A stretch of DNA of 64,000 nucleotides from Nansenia antarctica (GCA_963989245.1 OZ022346.1:60052731-60116730), one strand, 5' to 3'. Numbered from the stretch's first letter, positions 34,092 to 44,018 are shown. A program made the numbers and translations. The notes: generated by a model from the sequence alone, not told the origin.

Positions 34092-35128
34092 ATGGAACTG
34101 AACCCAGCAGACACAGCGTCGGTCCTACAAGCCCTCACAGAACAGGGCAAAGTGCTGGGGCACCACTCTGATACCCTTATGGCCCTGGAAGGGCAGTTCT
34201 CTACCCGTACTAAACACCTGGAACGGCTAGAGGAGGCAGTTGTGGAGATGATCAAAAACTTTAAGAGACTCACTTCCACGGTCATCGGATCCGACACCAC
34301 TCACAGCCCCCCTGCTCCTTCCCCTGTTCCTCCTATGCCCGTTCACGCACCATCCCACTCTCTACCCACGACTCCACTCCCCGAGCGCTATGGTGGCGAC
34401 CTCGGTTCTTGTCGTTCGTTTTTACTACAGTGCTCCTTACTGTTCGGGCTACAACCCCAGGCTTTTAGCTCGGACCGCACTCGTATTGCGTACCTCATTG
34501 GACTACTGAAGGGTCCCGCTCTCGACTGGGCTGCGGCGGTCTGGGAGAGACAGACAGTCACCTGCGATTCTTACCAAGACTTCGTTGGGGAGATGCGCAG
34601 GGTCTTTGACCATCATGTCGCTGGTCGGGACGCCGCCAGACGCCTTCACTCCCTCCGTCAGGGGACCCGTAGTGTGGCTGAACTAGCCATCGAATTCCGT
34701 ACCCTCGCGGCGGAGAGCGGGTGGAATGACGAGGCTCTCCAGAGTTCCTTTTCACAAGCGCTTAGTGAGAGACTTAAGGACGAACTTCCCGGGACGAACC
34801 AGAGAGTCTGGAACAACTCATCACTTTGGCTATTCGCCTTGATAACCGTTTTCGGGAGCGCCGTCGGGAACGGTCTGAACATCAGGTAGTGCCCACTTTC
34901 TCCTCCTCAGCCCCGCCCCGATCCTCTCTCCTGTCCGATGCTGGATCCTCCCGAGTACGAACGGAGATGGCCGAGCCTGAGCCCATGCAACTCGGTAGGG
35001 CTCGCTTAACAGCAGAAGAACGTACTCGCCGAGTGACTTCCAAGGCTTGCCTATACTGTGGGCTTATGGGGCATTTTCTGTCGTCTTGTCCTCTCCGCCC
35101 GTTAAACGAGCAGGCTCGACCGTATTAG
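34092..35128 (+). pseudogene. Gypsy gag with one frameshift
   Basis: It starts at the ATG 13 bases after the LTR. The first frame (to about 34790) has an N-terminal coiled-coil-like stretch, a proline-rich linker and a capsid-type domain (AYLIGLLKGPALDWAAAVWE). The frame then shifts; the second frame continues LITLAIRLDNRFRERRRERS and ends in a CCHC zinc knuckle (CLYCGLMGHFLSSC) near 35047-35090, stop 35126. Typical order for Gypsy gag: capsid then nucleocapsid. Confidence 0.85.
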
Positions 35129-36462
35129 ACGAGGTACGTTCGAGCCAGACCTATATATCTTCCCCTCTCTCTCGTCCCCAACTTCAGGCCCATCTTCCGT
35201 GGCAGGGCCAATCCCAGCCCTTTTCTGTCCTTATTGACTCCGGGGCAGATGAGAGTTTTATGGACATTGATGTGGCACGGCAGCTGGGGATTGAACTGGT
35301 CCATTTAGAGACACCTCTCAAAGCTAAGGGACTCAATGGCACCTCCTTAGCCCAAATTGAGTTTAAAACCCCCCTTGTTACCCTCTTCCTGTCAGGCAAC
35401 CATCGGGAGGAGTTGAGTTTCCACATTATTGACTGTCCCCTCACACCCTTGGTACTCGGCTATCCTTGGCTCAAGACCCACAATCCGCAGATTGACTGGC
35501 CCACGGGCCAGGTTAGTTCTTGGAGCCCTCACTGTCTCACCCATTGCCTTCGTGCTGCTCGGAGCTCAGACCCCACCAAGACACTTCCGCTTCATGAGCC
35601 TCCTGACCTAACCTCTGTGCCTGTGCAGTACCACAACCTCGCTCCGGTGTTCAGCAAACACCATGCCCAGTCACTACCCCCCCACCGCCCTTATGATTGC
35701 GCCATCAACCTCCTTCCCGACGCACCCCTTCCTAGTAGCCGGCTGTTCAATCTGTCCCGGCCGGAGCGTGAGGCCATGGAGACCTACATCCAGGACTCAT
35801 TATCCTCCGGTGCTATTCGTCCTTCTTCCTCTCCTGTGGGTGCTGGGTTTTTCTTTGTGGGGAAGAAGGACGGCACTTTGAGGCCCTGTATCGATTATCG
35901 AGGCCTTAATAACATCACGGTCAAGAATAAGTATCCTTTGCCTCTTATTAGCTCTGCCTTCGCCCCCCTCCACGGCTCCACCATCTTCACCAAACTGGAC
36001 CTACGCAACGCTTACCACCTGGTCCGCATCCGTGAAGGGGATGAATGGAAGACGGCTTTCAACACCCCCCTAGGCCATTTCGAGTACCTTGTCATGCCTT
36101 TTGGCCTTACCAACGCCCCCGCGGTTTTCCAAAACCTCATAAATGACGTTCTTCGAGACATGATTGGAATATTTCTTTTTGTCTACCTGGATGACATTTT
36201 AATTTTTTCTAAGGACCTTGCCGACCACCCAGCCTACACTGTCCGGCGTATCCTGGACATACGCCGTCGGGGTCGGGGCTGCCAGTACCTGGTGGATTGG
36301 GAAGGTTACGGCCCGGAGGAGCGGACCTGGATCCCTCGCGGCCAAATCCTGGACCCTACACTCATCACCTCCTTCCACGAGGAGCACCCAGACCGCCCTA
36401 GAGTTGCGCCAGGTGGCGCTCTTAGAGGGGGGGGTACTGTCACGCCCTCTACCTCTAGGTAG
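35047..36462 (+). CDS. Protease - partial reverse transcriptase - chromodomain fusion ORF
   Basis: 471 residues, overlapping the end of gag in another frame. Residues about 50-180 form an aspartic protease with VLIDSGADESF. From about 210 comes a reverse transcriptase with KKDGTLRPCIDYRGLN, FTKLDLRNAYH, VMPFGLTNAPAVFQ and the catalytic YLDDILIFSK. Four residues after that motif the frame passes straight into a chromodomain (YTVRRILDIRR, CQYLVDWEGYGPEERTWIP). The thumb, RNase H and integrase, about 600 residues in full-length relatives, have been removed by an in-frame deletion. The stop lies inside the 3' LTR. Polymerase activity is doubtful without the thumb. Confidence 0.88.
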   Translation: MPILWAYGAFSVVLSSPPVKRAGSTVLDEVRSSQTYISSPLSRPQLQAHLPWQGQSQPFSVLIDSGADESFMDIDVARQLGIELVHLETPLKAKGLNGTSLAQIEFKTPLVTLFLSGNHREELSFHIIDCPLTPLVLGYPWLKTHNPQIDWPTGQVSSWSPHCLTHCLRAARSSDPTKTLPLHEPPDLTSVPVQYHNLAPVFSKHHAQSLPPHRPYDCAINLLPDAPLPSSRLFNLSRPEREAMETYIQDSLSSGAIRPSSSPVGAGFFFVGKKDGTLRPCIDYRGLNNITVKNKYPLPLISSAFAPLHGSTIFTKLDLRNAYHLVRIREGDEWKTAFNTPLGHFEYLVMPFGLTNAPAVFQNLINDVLRDMIGIFLFVYLDDILIFSKDLADHPAYTVRRILDIRRRGRGCQYLVDWEGYGPEERTWIPRGQILDPTLITSFHEEHPDRPRVAPGGALRGGGTVTPSTSR

Positions 36463-37101
36463 TGGGCAGTGCCTCTCTCTCTCTCTTTCCCTCTCTCCCT
36501 CTCTCTCTCTCTCCCTCTAATTGGCAGGAGTGGCTTCAGGTGTGCAGCTGTCCGGCTGTTCTTCATTGTCTCATCGTTAGCCCTGTATAAAGACCCGGTC
36601 CAGCCTTCACTACTCTGCCAGATCGTAGCTTCAGTTTACCGCATGATACGCTTCCAGCTCCCCTACCTAATTACTACCCTGCCTGTACCTGCCTCCTACT
36701 TACCCCTGTTTTGCCTTTACCCCCCAGTACCCCTACCGGACTCCTGCTACCTGCCCTCCTGCCTGCCTGCCCTACCTGCCCTACCTGCCCCACTCCTACC
36801 TGCCTGCCTGCCCTACCTGCCCTACCTGCCTGCCTGCCCTCCTGCCTGCCCGCCTGCCCTACCTGCCCTCTTGCCTGCCTGCCCTACCTGCCCCCCTCCT
36901 ACCTGCCTGCCTGCCCTGCCTGCCCTACCTGCCCTCCTGCCTGCCTGTCCTACCTGCCCTCTTGCCTGCCTGACCTCCCGGCCTGACCCCCCGCTTGCCC
37001 TACGACCATTCTCTGCCAACCCCCTTAAATAAATCATACTTTATTTTACCTTAACCTGTCTGTGTCTGTGTCTGCGCTTGGGTTCCTATCTGACCGTCAC
37101 A

Positions 37102-37219
37102 ACTATAGACTTTATTGATAGACTACTATAGACTTTATTGAGACAACTATATACTTTATCAATAGACTACTATAGACTTTATTGAGACAACTATAGACTT
37201 TATCAATAGACTGCTATAG
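37102..37219. repeat. 22-bp satellite (second part)
   Basis: Continues the array of 33170-33447 directly after the Gypsy 3' LTR, starting with the duplicated ACTAT. Confidence 0.93.
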
Positions 37220-38359
37220 CAGGGCTCTACAGTGCGACCATTTCACTCGCATTTGCGACTAAAAATACATCTGTGCGACTAGAGAAATAAATTCACGAGC
37301 ACACGTGCGAGTACCGATTTTATTTTATTATTTTAATTTTTTTAATTTTTTTTAAATTCTAAAAATAAATCTGCGCGAACCGTGTGGCCACATTTTAAGC
37401 CGTCAGCCAGCCCGCTACGACCACGGGAAGTCATGTTAAAAGTGAAGTTACTTCTGTTAAACTGGCGCTAAGCTAACATCGCTAATCGCTAACTCCCTCC
37501 TGGGCCTTAAAGAGACAAGCGCCCTTTTCTCATCTCAAGCTTCATTAGCTTCATTAGCTCACCACATCTACAGATTTGGTCCCACACACTCCAGATTTGA
37601 ACCCAAGGTTACAACCAGGGTTAACTACCCAGGGTAGAAAGTAGAAAGCTCTCAGACCTTCAGAACCCATTGAAAGTAGTGGAGGTACTCCAGAAGTCCA
37701 AATGCATCTCTAATCCTAGGAAACCCTAGGAAGCAAGTTGCCTAATGGCATGAAAATGCAACATGTTGTACTTGAGTGTGGCAGAGAGGTGGGACCCCCG
37801 GGGATGGTGGTGTGCTAACAGCTAGCCGCCGCAGAGGCACCGTGCTGGGCTGGCCACCTCCACATGTCACCACCCCGGGCAGCATGGGGCTGGGGACTGG
37901 TCATCTGGATGTGGGGTAGTTTAATACCCCTAGATGTGGAGTTGTCTGGCCACCGTGTGTGGCTGATGTAGCCTGACCCAGCAGCAGGGAGGTGGGCAGC
38001 ATGGAGACAGACCTCTGCATGGCCTGGCTGGGCTGCTAGCTGACAGACCTAGCCCTAAAGCCTGGCTGGGCTGCTAGCTGCTAGCTGACAGGCATGACAT
38101 GGATGAATGAATGAACATGCTGCAAACCAGGAGAACTTGACACAGCTAGTTACCATAATACAATGCCATCAACTCTGCGTCTAGTAGGGCTGTAGGCATG
38201 GGCCAATGTGTGATTTTGGTGCAAAAATTGCAAAATCACTAATAAAAATGTGTTATAATTACATTTTTCACTGTGCTCCTAAATTTCTTTGTGTGCCCCT
38301 AACATTTTTCATTTAGGAGCACATGTGCTCCTAGTGAAAAAGGTTAGCGTAGAGCCCTG
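37220..38359. mobile_element. Non-autonomous DNA transposon with CAGGGCTCTA ends (hAT-like)
   Basis: The left end CAGGGCTCTA and right end TAGAGCCCTG are perfect 10-bp inverted repeats. TATAG is present on both sides (37215-37219 and 38360-38364) and the interrupted satellite resumes. The ends resemble those of hAT elements, but hAT would give 8 bp; the satellite makes the duplication length ambiguous. The interior has no ORF of note. Confidence 0.75.
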
Positions 38360-38792
38360 TATAGACTTTATCAATAGACTACTCTCGAGACCCACAGCGT
38401 ATTACAGTTAACCCACACAGCGAATTACAGTTAACCCACACACTACCCACAAGCTATCCTGTTGTATCTCAAATCTCAATTCTTGACAATACATATAGGA
38501 TTAGCCATGAACCAAAGAAACATAAAGTCTGTTTTTACTGTTCTCAATTTACGTGTTGAATATTCTATATCAGAGGTTCTTTATCTGATCTGAGCGACTT
38601 TTTAGAACTCACTTTTTAGTTGATCTTTGCTGTAAACCCGGACTGGAGCCACCTGTCACCACGGAGTTCCTCTCCTGTGTCAGGAAGGGAGTGGAGGGGT
38701 GCACGTCTTTGTTTTTGCTGTCCGCCGGCTCACTGTTACCACGATGTACCAGTTCGAAAGTTCAGTCGCTAAATCCGGGTCACGGCACCAAT
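38360..38792. other. End of the 22-bp satellite and leader of the LTR element
   Basis: Satellite remnant to about 38392, then noncoding leader. The primer binding site lies at 38771-38790, read on the minus strand. Confidence 0.5.
38771..38790 (-). promoter_or_regulatory. Primer binding site, histidine-tRNA type
   Basis: TGGTGCCGTGACCCGGAT on the minus strand, two bases from the LTR end, as in retroelements that prime with tRNA-His. Confidence 0.65.
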
Positions 38793-39425
38793 TGTAGAAT
38801 CAGCTTGTCGGTAAAACGATGGAATGGATCAATCTATTGAGGATTGTGATCTTAAATGCGTTGTGTCATCTCAGGATAGATTAGGTGCGCAGCATACACG
38901 ATTTGACAAGAAAATAGAACGTTCAACACGGGTCGGAATCTCTGTACTTGATTTATTAAGACAGTCAGCGAATGGTCCATCAGCACAGTATCTCAGCATT
39001 CGGCATTCAACGACATCATTATGACATACAGACAGGCTTAAATACTCTCTCGTGTGTATGTGTTATGTGTATGTCTGAGTGACATAAGCATATATGTTTC
39101 TAGAAAACCCCATAAGATCTAACATAATGAATAAAGGAGACAGTTACAGTATGTAGGTGGTAATCTACATCTTTCCTAGCAGGTGGACCTGGTTCAATCT
39201 CCTTAGAAACAAAACATTACAGATGTAGCTAATCTCAACTCTAAATCAACTGCACTGTTAAAACACTAGTATTGTAAGACCTCACCTGTGTCCTGCACTT
39301 GTCTCTGCTGCCCTTTGACCAAAAGAGGTCTTTATGTCCATTTTCCTTTTTCTCACTGGCATATTTGTGTTACATCTCACCTATTACAAGTGAGACGATT
39401 GACAATATCAAAAACATGCTTGCAC
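38793..39425 (-). repeat. Right LTR of the His-primer element (approximate right limit)
   Basis: The first 150 bases match 30445-30595. The last 195 bases (about 39230-39425) recur inverted at 52010-52240. No ORF of note. The Gypsy element at 39430 abuts it. Confidence 0.5.
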
Positions 39426-39429
39426 ACAC

Positions 39430-39619
39430 TATTATGTTTGTGTTGTGCTAATAAATGTAGATCCACACAGGTATACAAACTGAGCTCCATTTACTTGCCA
39501 TGTGCCATTCATTCTGACAACACACACACACCGTCGTAAAGCTCTAACAGACGTACGTAACGTGACGTCGTAAAGGGCAACAAAGTGCTGCAAAGACAAT
39601 GACACTGTCGTACATAACA
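39430..39619 (-). repeat. 3' LTR of the minus-strand Gypsy element
   Basis: 190 bp, TGTTATGTACGACAGTGTC...ACAAACATAATA on the minus strand. It matches 43831-44018 with about a dozen differences. A purine tract (GGGGGGGGAAA on the minus strand, 39620-39632) precedes it. Confidence 0.9.
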
Positions 39620-39685
39620 TTTCCCCCCCCTTTCCAAAACTCAAACAACTAAAGTAACAGTCAAACAGGAGTAGGGCCTGAACGC

Positions 39686-42600
39686 CTATATGTGAAATTT
39701 AGTGACATAGTCCTGGAGGTGTGCAGGGCGAGCCCGTTCCCGCTGTGGCCTATCGACCTCCCCCCTGGGCTGTGACCCTGCGAGGAAGCCAGGGTTAGGT
39801 GGAGGAGGGTGAGGAAGAGGAACAGCAGGTAGAGGCTGAGCGGGTGGAGGCCACATAGGCAGTGGCTGCGGCGGAGCCTGGGGCGGCCTAGCTGCCCTTA
39901 GCAGTACAGGACTCGAGGCCTTTGAGACAGTTCTATCTGTCTCTGCTGCACCGGCTGCTGGCAGCAGTGTGGCCATGGCAGGCCCAGGAGGACCAGGCAC
40001 CCTCCGCAGTCGGCTGGCGTGCCAGCGGGATCCGTCGCTCAGCAGGAACGTGGCTGGCCCCAGCTGACGTGTCACCTGAAGGGGCTGAGACCAGAAAGAT
40101 GCCATCTTGTTATGTCGCTGGGGCCTACGGGCCCGAACCCAGTCGGACACCTTGATGGTGGTGGTCTTTACTCCACGTTTCTTATCGAAGCGTCGCTTCA
40201 TCTCCCCCTGATGTGTGGCCACTGCTGCTTGAGCAGCATCTCGGGTGCTGCCTGCTGCAGGTGTCACTGCATCCCGGGACCTGAGTCTGTTCAGTGGCAA
40301 GTCCATCTCACGGCCAAGCATGAGGGATGCTGGAGAGGTCTGCGTTGTTGCATGCTGACTAGCTCTGTAGTGCAACAGTGTTTGGTTGAGTGCGGCCTGG
40401 AATGTGCACCCCTGGAACAGATGTGCTCGGATCCCATTTTTAAGGCTTTGGTTGAAACGTTCCACCCCCCCGTTGGCCTGAGGGTGGAAGTATGCCGTGC
40501 GGATGTGCTTGATCCCCTTGGTGCGGAGGAAGTCCGAGAACTCTGCTGAGATGAACTGGGGCCCATTATCTGTGGTGATGGTGAGTGGCAGACCCCATCT
40601 AGCAAACAGGCCATCCAGGATGTCAATAATGGTCCGTGTTGTGACCGTTCCTGCTGGGACCACTTCAGGCCATTTGGAGTGGAGGTCGTATGCCACCACC
40701 AGAAAGCGTTGGTGGTGCGGGACCCCTCGGCCATGGATCTCTCCACAGATATCAAGCTGGAGATGCTCCCATGGGCGGGGCGGCCACGGGGTAGGCTGCA
40801 GGGGTGTTGAGGCTGGCAACCCACTTTTCCCGCTGAGCAGACATGGTGCACAGTCCTTGACCATTGTTTCGATGTCACGGTCGATGCCTGGCCACCACAC
40901 CAGGTCGCGGCATCGTTGCTTGACCCTCACTATGCCCAAATGACCTTCGTGCGCCATGGACATGACACACGCACGCAGGCCACTTGGGATCACAGTGCAG
41001 AGGCCCCTGGAGACACAGACGTCCCCCCAGCATGAGAGTTCGTGCCGTACTCTAGCGAACGGGGCCAGATCCTCCGGCACCCGTGATGGCCATCCGGTGC
41101 GTATGTAGGTGCGCAGGGTGGATAGCAAAGGGTCCTGTTCCGATTCCCGCTGCAGCTCCTCTAGTGACACTGCTGTCTGCAGGGGCCCATGCAACATCTG
41201 GATGAGCTCTGGCTCTGTGTCGTCATCCGGAGAGACAGTTGGGGTGGGGGCCTCGATAGACCGAGAGAGGAGGTCGGCCACTACGTTGTCCCTCCCCGGG
41301 GTGAACCTGAGCTGGTAGTCATACTGCCTGAGCCGCTCCCCCCACCTGTGCAAACGGAGAGGCCTGTGCCCACTGCCTGAGGCTGACAGCAGTGTGGTCA
41401 GGGCCTGGTGGTCTGTACGGAGGGTGAACCGCCGGCCGTATAGATAGAGGTGCCACCTCTCACATGCCCAGACACAGGCTAGAGCTTCGCGTTCGCCGAC
41501 TGAATACCTCTGTTCGGTTGGGCTAAGAGCCCTGGAGGCAAAGGCAACTGGCCGCTCGACGCCGTCCTGAACCTGTGAGAGCACGGCACCCACCGCCCCG
41601 GCTGAGGCGTCACAGGTGACGAGGGTAGGGCTGGACGGGTCAAAGTGGGCCAGGATGGGGGTTGTGGTGAGCTGGATCTTCAGCGAGTGGAACGCCCTTG
41701 AGCATGCTGCAGTCCACTTCCATGGCTCCTCTTTCTTGAGCAGTTGGCGAAGGGGAGCTGTGGTCTGAGAGTAGTGGGGCAGGAACCGTAGGTAATAAGC
41801 TGTCATGCCCAGGAATGAGGCTACTTGGGAAGCAGAGGTGGGCTCCGGAATCCGGTGTATGGCGTCGACATTGGACAAGAGAGGTGTGATGCCCTTTGCT
41901 GTGAGGCGAAACCCCACAAAGTCGATGGCGGTAGCGGCGAAGGAGCATTTCTCTGTGTTCAGGGTCAGATTATTGTCCAGGAGGGCTGCAAACACCCTGT
42001 GAAGCCGCTCGTTGTGTGTTGGCACATCTGGGGCATGGACCACGATGTCATCCAAGAACACCGCGACCCCAGGGATACCAGCAAGGATGGTGGTCATGAC
42101 CTTCTGGAAGCAGCTGGGGGCGGAGCTAAGCCCGAAAGGCATTCGGGTGTACCGGAAGACCCCAGCGTGCGATACAAAGGTTGTCAAGTCTCTGCTGGCT
42201 GGGTGGAGGGGAACCTGGAGATAGCCCTGGCGCAGGTCGAGCTTTGTGAAAACCGTGGAGCCGTAGAAGTGGGTGGTCAGCTCCTCTGAGGTAGGCAAGG
42301 GATATTTATCTGGAATCACCGCCTTGTTGACAGACCGCAGGTCCACACAGACTCTCAACCCCCCTGACTTTTTCTTAGCGATGACCAGGTTTGAAATCCA
42401 GGGGGCGGCGTTGACCGGCTCGATGATGCCTGCCTGCAGCAGCATGTTGAGTTCCTTTGTGACATCATCCCTCAGAGCGAGAGGGATCCGGCGCAGGGGC
42501 TGCATGACTGGTGACACCTCTGTGTTCACCAGGGGTCTGTGTGTGAAAGCTGTGAGGCAACCCAGTCCATCGAACAGCGCTGGCCATTTCTGCTCCCAGG

Positions 42601-42958
42601 TGGAGGTGACATGTTGAATGGCTGACCCACTGTCGTCATGCAGTGTGAATCCCAGGCCCGTGAACAGGTCGAGGCCCAGCAGATTGGCACCCCGCTTAGC
42701 GATGTGGAATGGGAATGCAGACATGTGCTTAGATCCATAGTGCACTGGTACCTGAAGGATGCCCACAATCTCTATCTTAGAGCTATCATATCCGCACAGA
42801 GGAGTGGAGGGCTGCTGCAATGGCAGGTGGGCAAAGAATTTGTTGTAGGTGCTGAGATTGAGAAGAGACGCAGCCGCGCCTGTATCCAGTAACAAGGGAA
42901 GGCTGACCTCACCCAGCTGCACTGTGCATGTTTTAAAGCTCACATGGTTTGTAGACAC
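39686..42958 (-). CDS. Gypsy pol polyprotein, 1090 residues
   Basis: Uninterrupted. Order: aspartic protease (LLLDTGAAASLL, residues 19-30), reverse transcriptase (about 150-390; VFLDDIVV active site), RNase H (about 440-570; VTCDASAGAVG, LRTDHQAL), integrase with an HHCC zinc-binding region (HEGHLGIVRVKQRC and DCAPCL, about 660-710) and a catalytic core (LDICGE, TITTDNGPQFIS, NGGVERFNQSLK), then a C-terminal GPY/F-like part and a proline-rich tail. It makes DNA from element RNA and inserts it in the genome. It lies in a different frame from gag and overlaps its end, so a ribosomal frameshift is expected. Confidence 0.93.
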   Translation of the reverse strand: MSTNHVSFKTCTVQLGEVSLPLLLDTGAAASLLNLSTYNKFFAHLPLQQPSTPLCGYDSSKIEIVGILQVPVHYGSKHMSAFPFHIAKRGANLLGLDLFTGLGFTLHDDSGSAIQHVTSTWEQKWPALFDGLGCLTAFTHRPLVNTEVSPVMQPLRRIPLALRDDVTKELNMLLQAGIIEPVNAAPWISNLVIAKKKSGGLRVCVDLRSVNKAVIPDKYPLPTSEELTTHFYGSTVFTKLDLRQGYLQVPLHPASRDLTTFVSHAGVFRYTRMPFGLSSAPSCFQKVMTTILAGIPGVAVFLDDIVVHAPDVPTHNERLHRVFAALLDNNLTLNTEKCSFAATAIDFVGFRLTAKGITPLLSNVDAIHRIPEPTSASQVASFLGMTAYYLRFLPHYSQTTAPLRQLLKKEEPWKWTAACSRAFHSLKIQLTTTPILAHFDPSSPTLVTCDASAGAVGAVLSQVQDGVERPVAFASRALSPTEQRYSVGEREALACVWACERWHLYLYGRRFTLRTDHQALTTLLSASGSGHRPLRLHRWGERLRQYDYQLRFTPGRDNVVADLLSRSIEAPTPTVSPDDDTEPELIQMLHGPLQTAVSLEELQRESEQDPLLSTLRTYIRTGWPSRVPEDLAPFARVRHELSCWGDVCVSRGLCTVIPSGLRACVMSMAHEGHLGIVRVKQRCRDLVWWPGIDRDIETMVKDCAPCLLSGKSGLPASTPLQPTPWPPRPWEHLQLDICGEIHGRGVPHHQRFLVVAYDLHSKWPEVVPAGTVTTRTIIDILDGLFARWGLPLTITTDNGPQFISAEFSDFLRTKGIKHIRTAYFHPQANGGVERFNQSLKNGIRAHLFQGCTFQAALNQTLLHYRASQHATTQTSPASLMLGREMDLPLNRLRSRDAVTPAAGSTRDAAQAAVATHQGEMKRRFDKKRGVKTTTIKVSDWVRARRPQRHNKMASFWSQPLQVTRQLGPATFLLSDGSRWHASRLRRVPGPPGPAMATLLPAAGAAETDRTVSKASSPVLLRAARPPQAPPQPLPMWPPPAQPLPAVPLPHPPPPNPGFLAGSQPRGEVDRPQRERARPAHLQDYVTKFHI

Positions 42959-43830
42959 AGTTCTAATTTCAGTATGGTCGCTGCGAGTTGAGCGGGGTCT
43001 GGACTGTGGGGGATGAGCCGCAGGAGCAGACCAGACACTTTAGCAAAATGGTTGGGCTTCAAACAGTTCCTGCATGTCTGCCCTCGAGCTGGGCAGTTAG
43101 GAGCCCGTGCATTGTGTGAGCTAGCCCCACAGTTATTACAGCTATCAGAGCTACGTGTGTTCCCCTGTCTGCGAGCTTGCTGCACTGGGAACCACGCATC
43201 TGTGTCCTCTTGGCTGTCCTGGTAGGCGGGCTGAAGCTGTTGCGTGAGTGAGGCCGTGGGGGCGGAGTCGGAGCGTGAGCTGGCAGTCAGCATGCTAGTA
43301 CACTGTAGCGCTGATTCTACCTGCATGGCTTTAGCTAGAGCATCATCTAGTGTTAGCTCATCTGGCTCCAAAAGTAATTTCTCCCATATTTTCTCACACA
43401 ATGTCCCTTCAATAAGCTGATCCCGTACGATTTGATCGTGAATCACCCCGTAGTTGCATTTTCGCGCCAGATCCCTGAGATCGGTCACGTAGCTCAGAAC
43501 AGACTCACCGGGGCGTTGAAGCCGTTTTCGTAGCTTGTACCGCCGGAGAAGCACCCGTTGTTTGCCGGCAAAGTGATTAGTGAGGAGAGCGACAGCTTCC
43601 TCGTAGGTCTCAGCGCAGCCGAGGGCTCGGAATATCCTCTGACCCTCCGTACCGAGACAGTGACGGAGCAGCGACATTTTCCGCTTGTCGGAAATGTCTG
43701 TGAAGTCCATGGCGTCTAGGTAGACAGTAAAGTCATCCAGCCATCCTACCCACGGAATCGGAGGCTCGCCGGGCAGAGACAAGAAAGGTGCCGGTGGTGG
43801 CAAAGTAAATTCAGCCATCTTCGTCGCCAA
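42940..43830 (-). CDS. Gypsy gag polyprotein, 296 residues
   Basis: Begins 17 codons or less from the primer site at the ATG of ATGGCTGAATTT-type context (MATKMAEFTLPPP). The capsid region (FTVYLDAMDF, ALLTNHFAGKQRVLLRRYKL, SYVTDLRDLARKC) is followed by two cysteine motifs of nucleocapsid type, CNNCGASSHNARAPNC and CRNCLKPNHFAKV. The second lacks its final cysteine in this frame (FAKVS), which may mark where translation shifts into pol. Particle-forming protein of the element. Confidence 0.88.
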   Translation of the reverse strand: MATKMAEFTLPPPAPFLSLPGEPPIPWVGWLDDFTVYLDAMDFTDISDKRKMSLLRHCLGTEGQRIFRALGCAETYEEAVALLTNHFAGKQRVLLRRYKLRKRLQRPGESVLSYVTDLRDLARKCNYGVIHDQIVRDQLIEGTLCEKIWEKLLLEPDELTLDDALAKAMQVESALQCTSMLTASSRSDSAPTASLTQQLQPAYQDSQEDTDAWFPVQQARRQGNTRSSDSCNNCGASSHNARAPNCPARGQTCRNCLKPNHFAKVSGLLLRLIPHSPDPAQLAATILKLELCLQTM

Positions 43831-44018
43831 TATTATGTTTGTGTTGTGCTAAGAAACGTAGATCCACACGGGTATAAAAACTGAGCTCCGTTTACTTGCC
43901 ATGTGCCATGCATTCTGACAACACACACACACTGCCGTAAAGCTCTAACGGACGTACAGAACGTGACGTCGTAAAGGGCAACAAAGTGCTGCAAACAATG
44001 ACACTGTCGTACATAACA
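43831..44018 (-). repeat. 5' LTR of the minus-strand Gypsy element
   Basis: 188 bp, partner of 39430-39619. It contains GACGTCACG (CRE-like) and GAGCTC motifs, shared by both LTRs. Confidence 0.9.

Larger units (their letters stand above)
33448..37101 (+). mobile_element. Gypsy LTR retrotransposon of the chromodomain type, internally deleted
   Basis: The 5' LTR is 33448-34078 (631 bp) and the 3' LTR 36438-37101 (664 bp), both TGTCACGCCC...CACA. A 5-bp duplication ACTAT flanks the element (33443-33447 and 37102-37106). Each LTR has a TATAAA box (33580) and AATAAA (34004). A purine tract AGAGGGGGGGG precedes the 3' LTR. The interior is only 2.36 kb: gag, protease, part of the reverse transcriptase and a chromodomain. 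RNase H and integrase are missing, so it is non-autonomous. Confidence 0.93.
30445..39425 (-). mobile_element. Degenerate LTR retroelement with histidine-tRNA type primer site
   Basis: On the minus strand an LTR end (TCTACA) at 38793 is followed after two bases by TGGTGCCGTGACCCGGAT (38790-38773), one base off the classic His-tRNA primer binding site. A partial matching LTR lies at 30445. Between them, leaving out two nested insertions, about 3-4 kb carry no gag or pol ORF that I can recognise. They do contain two satellite-like arrays (31516-31632, 33170-33447 and continuation). It is most likely a non-autonomous element or a decayed endogenous element; the right limit is approximate. Confidence 0.5.
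39430..44018 (-). mobile_element. Gypsy LTR retrotransposon, nearly complete
   Basis: 4.6 kb element in minus orientation: 5' LTR 43831-44018, primer site region TTGGCGACGAAGATGG next to it, gag, pol and a 3' LTR. Unusually short LTRs (188-190 bp). No clear target duplication (CTTAC right, CACAC left), so the flanks may have been rearranged. Both main ORFs are open, suggesting a fairly young copy. Confidence 0.92.

Noticed and set aside
40291..40878. 195-residue second minus-strand ORF
   Set aside because: Overlaps the integrase region of pol in another frame; no domain of its own.
39922..42892. Many plus-strand ORFs of 60-180 codons
   Set aside because: Antisense of the Gypsy pol ORF, whose motifs are clear on the minus strand.
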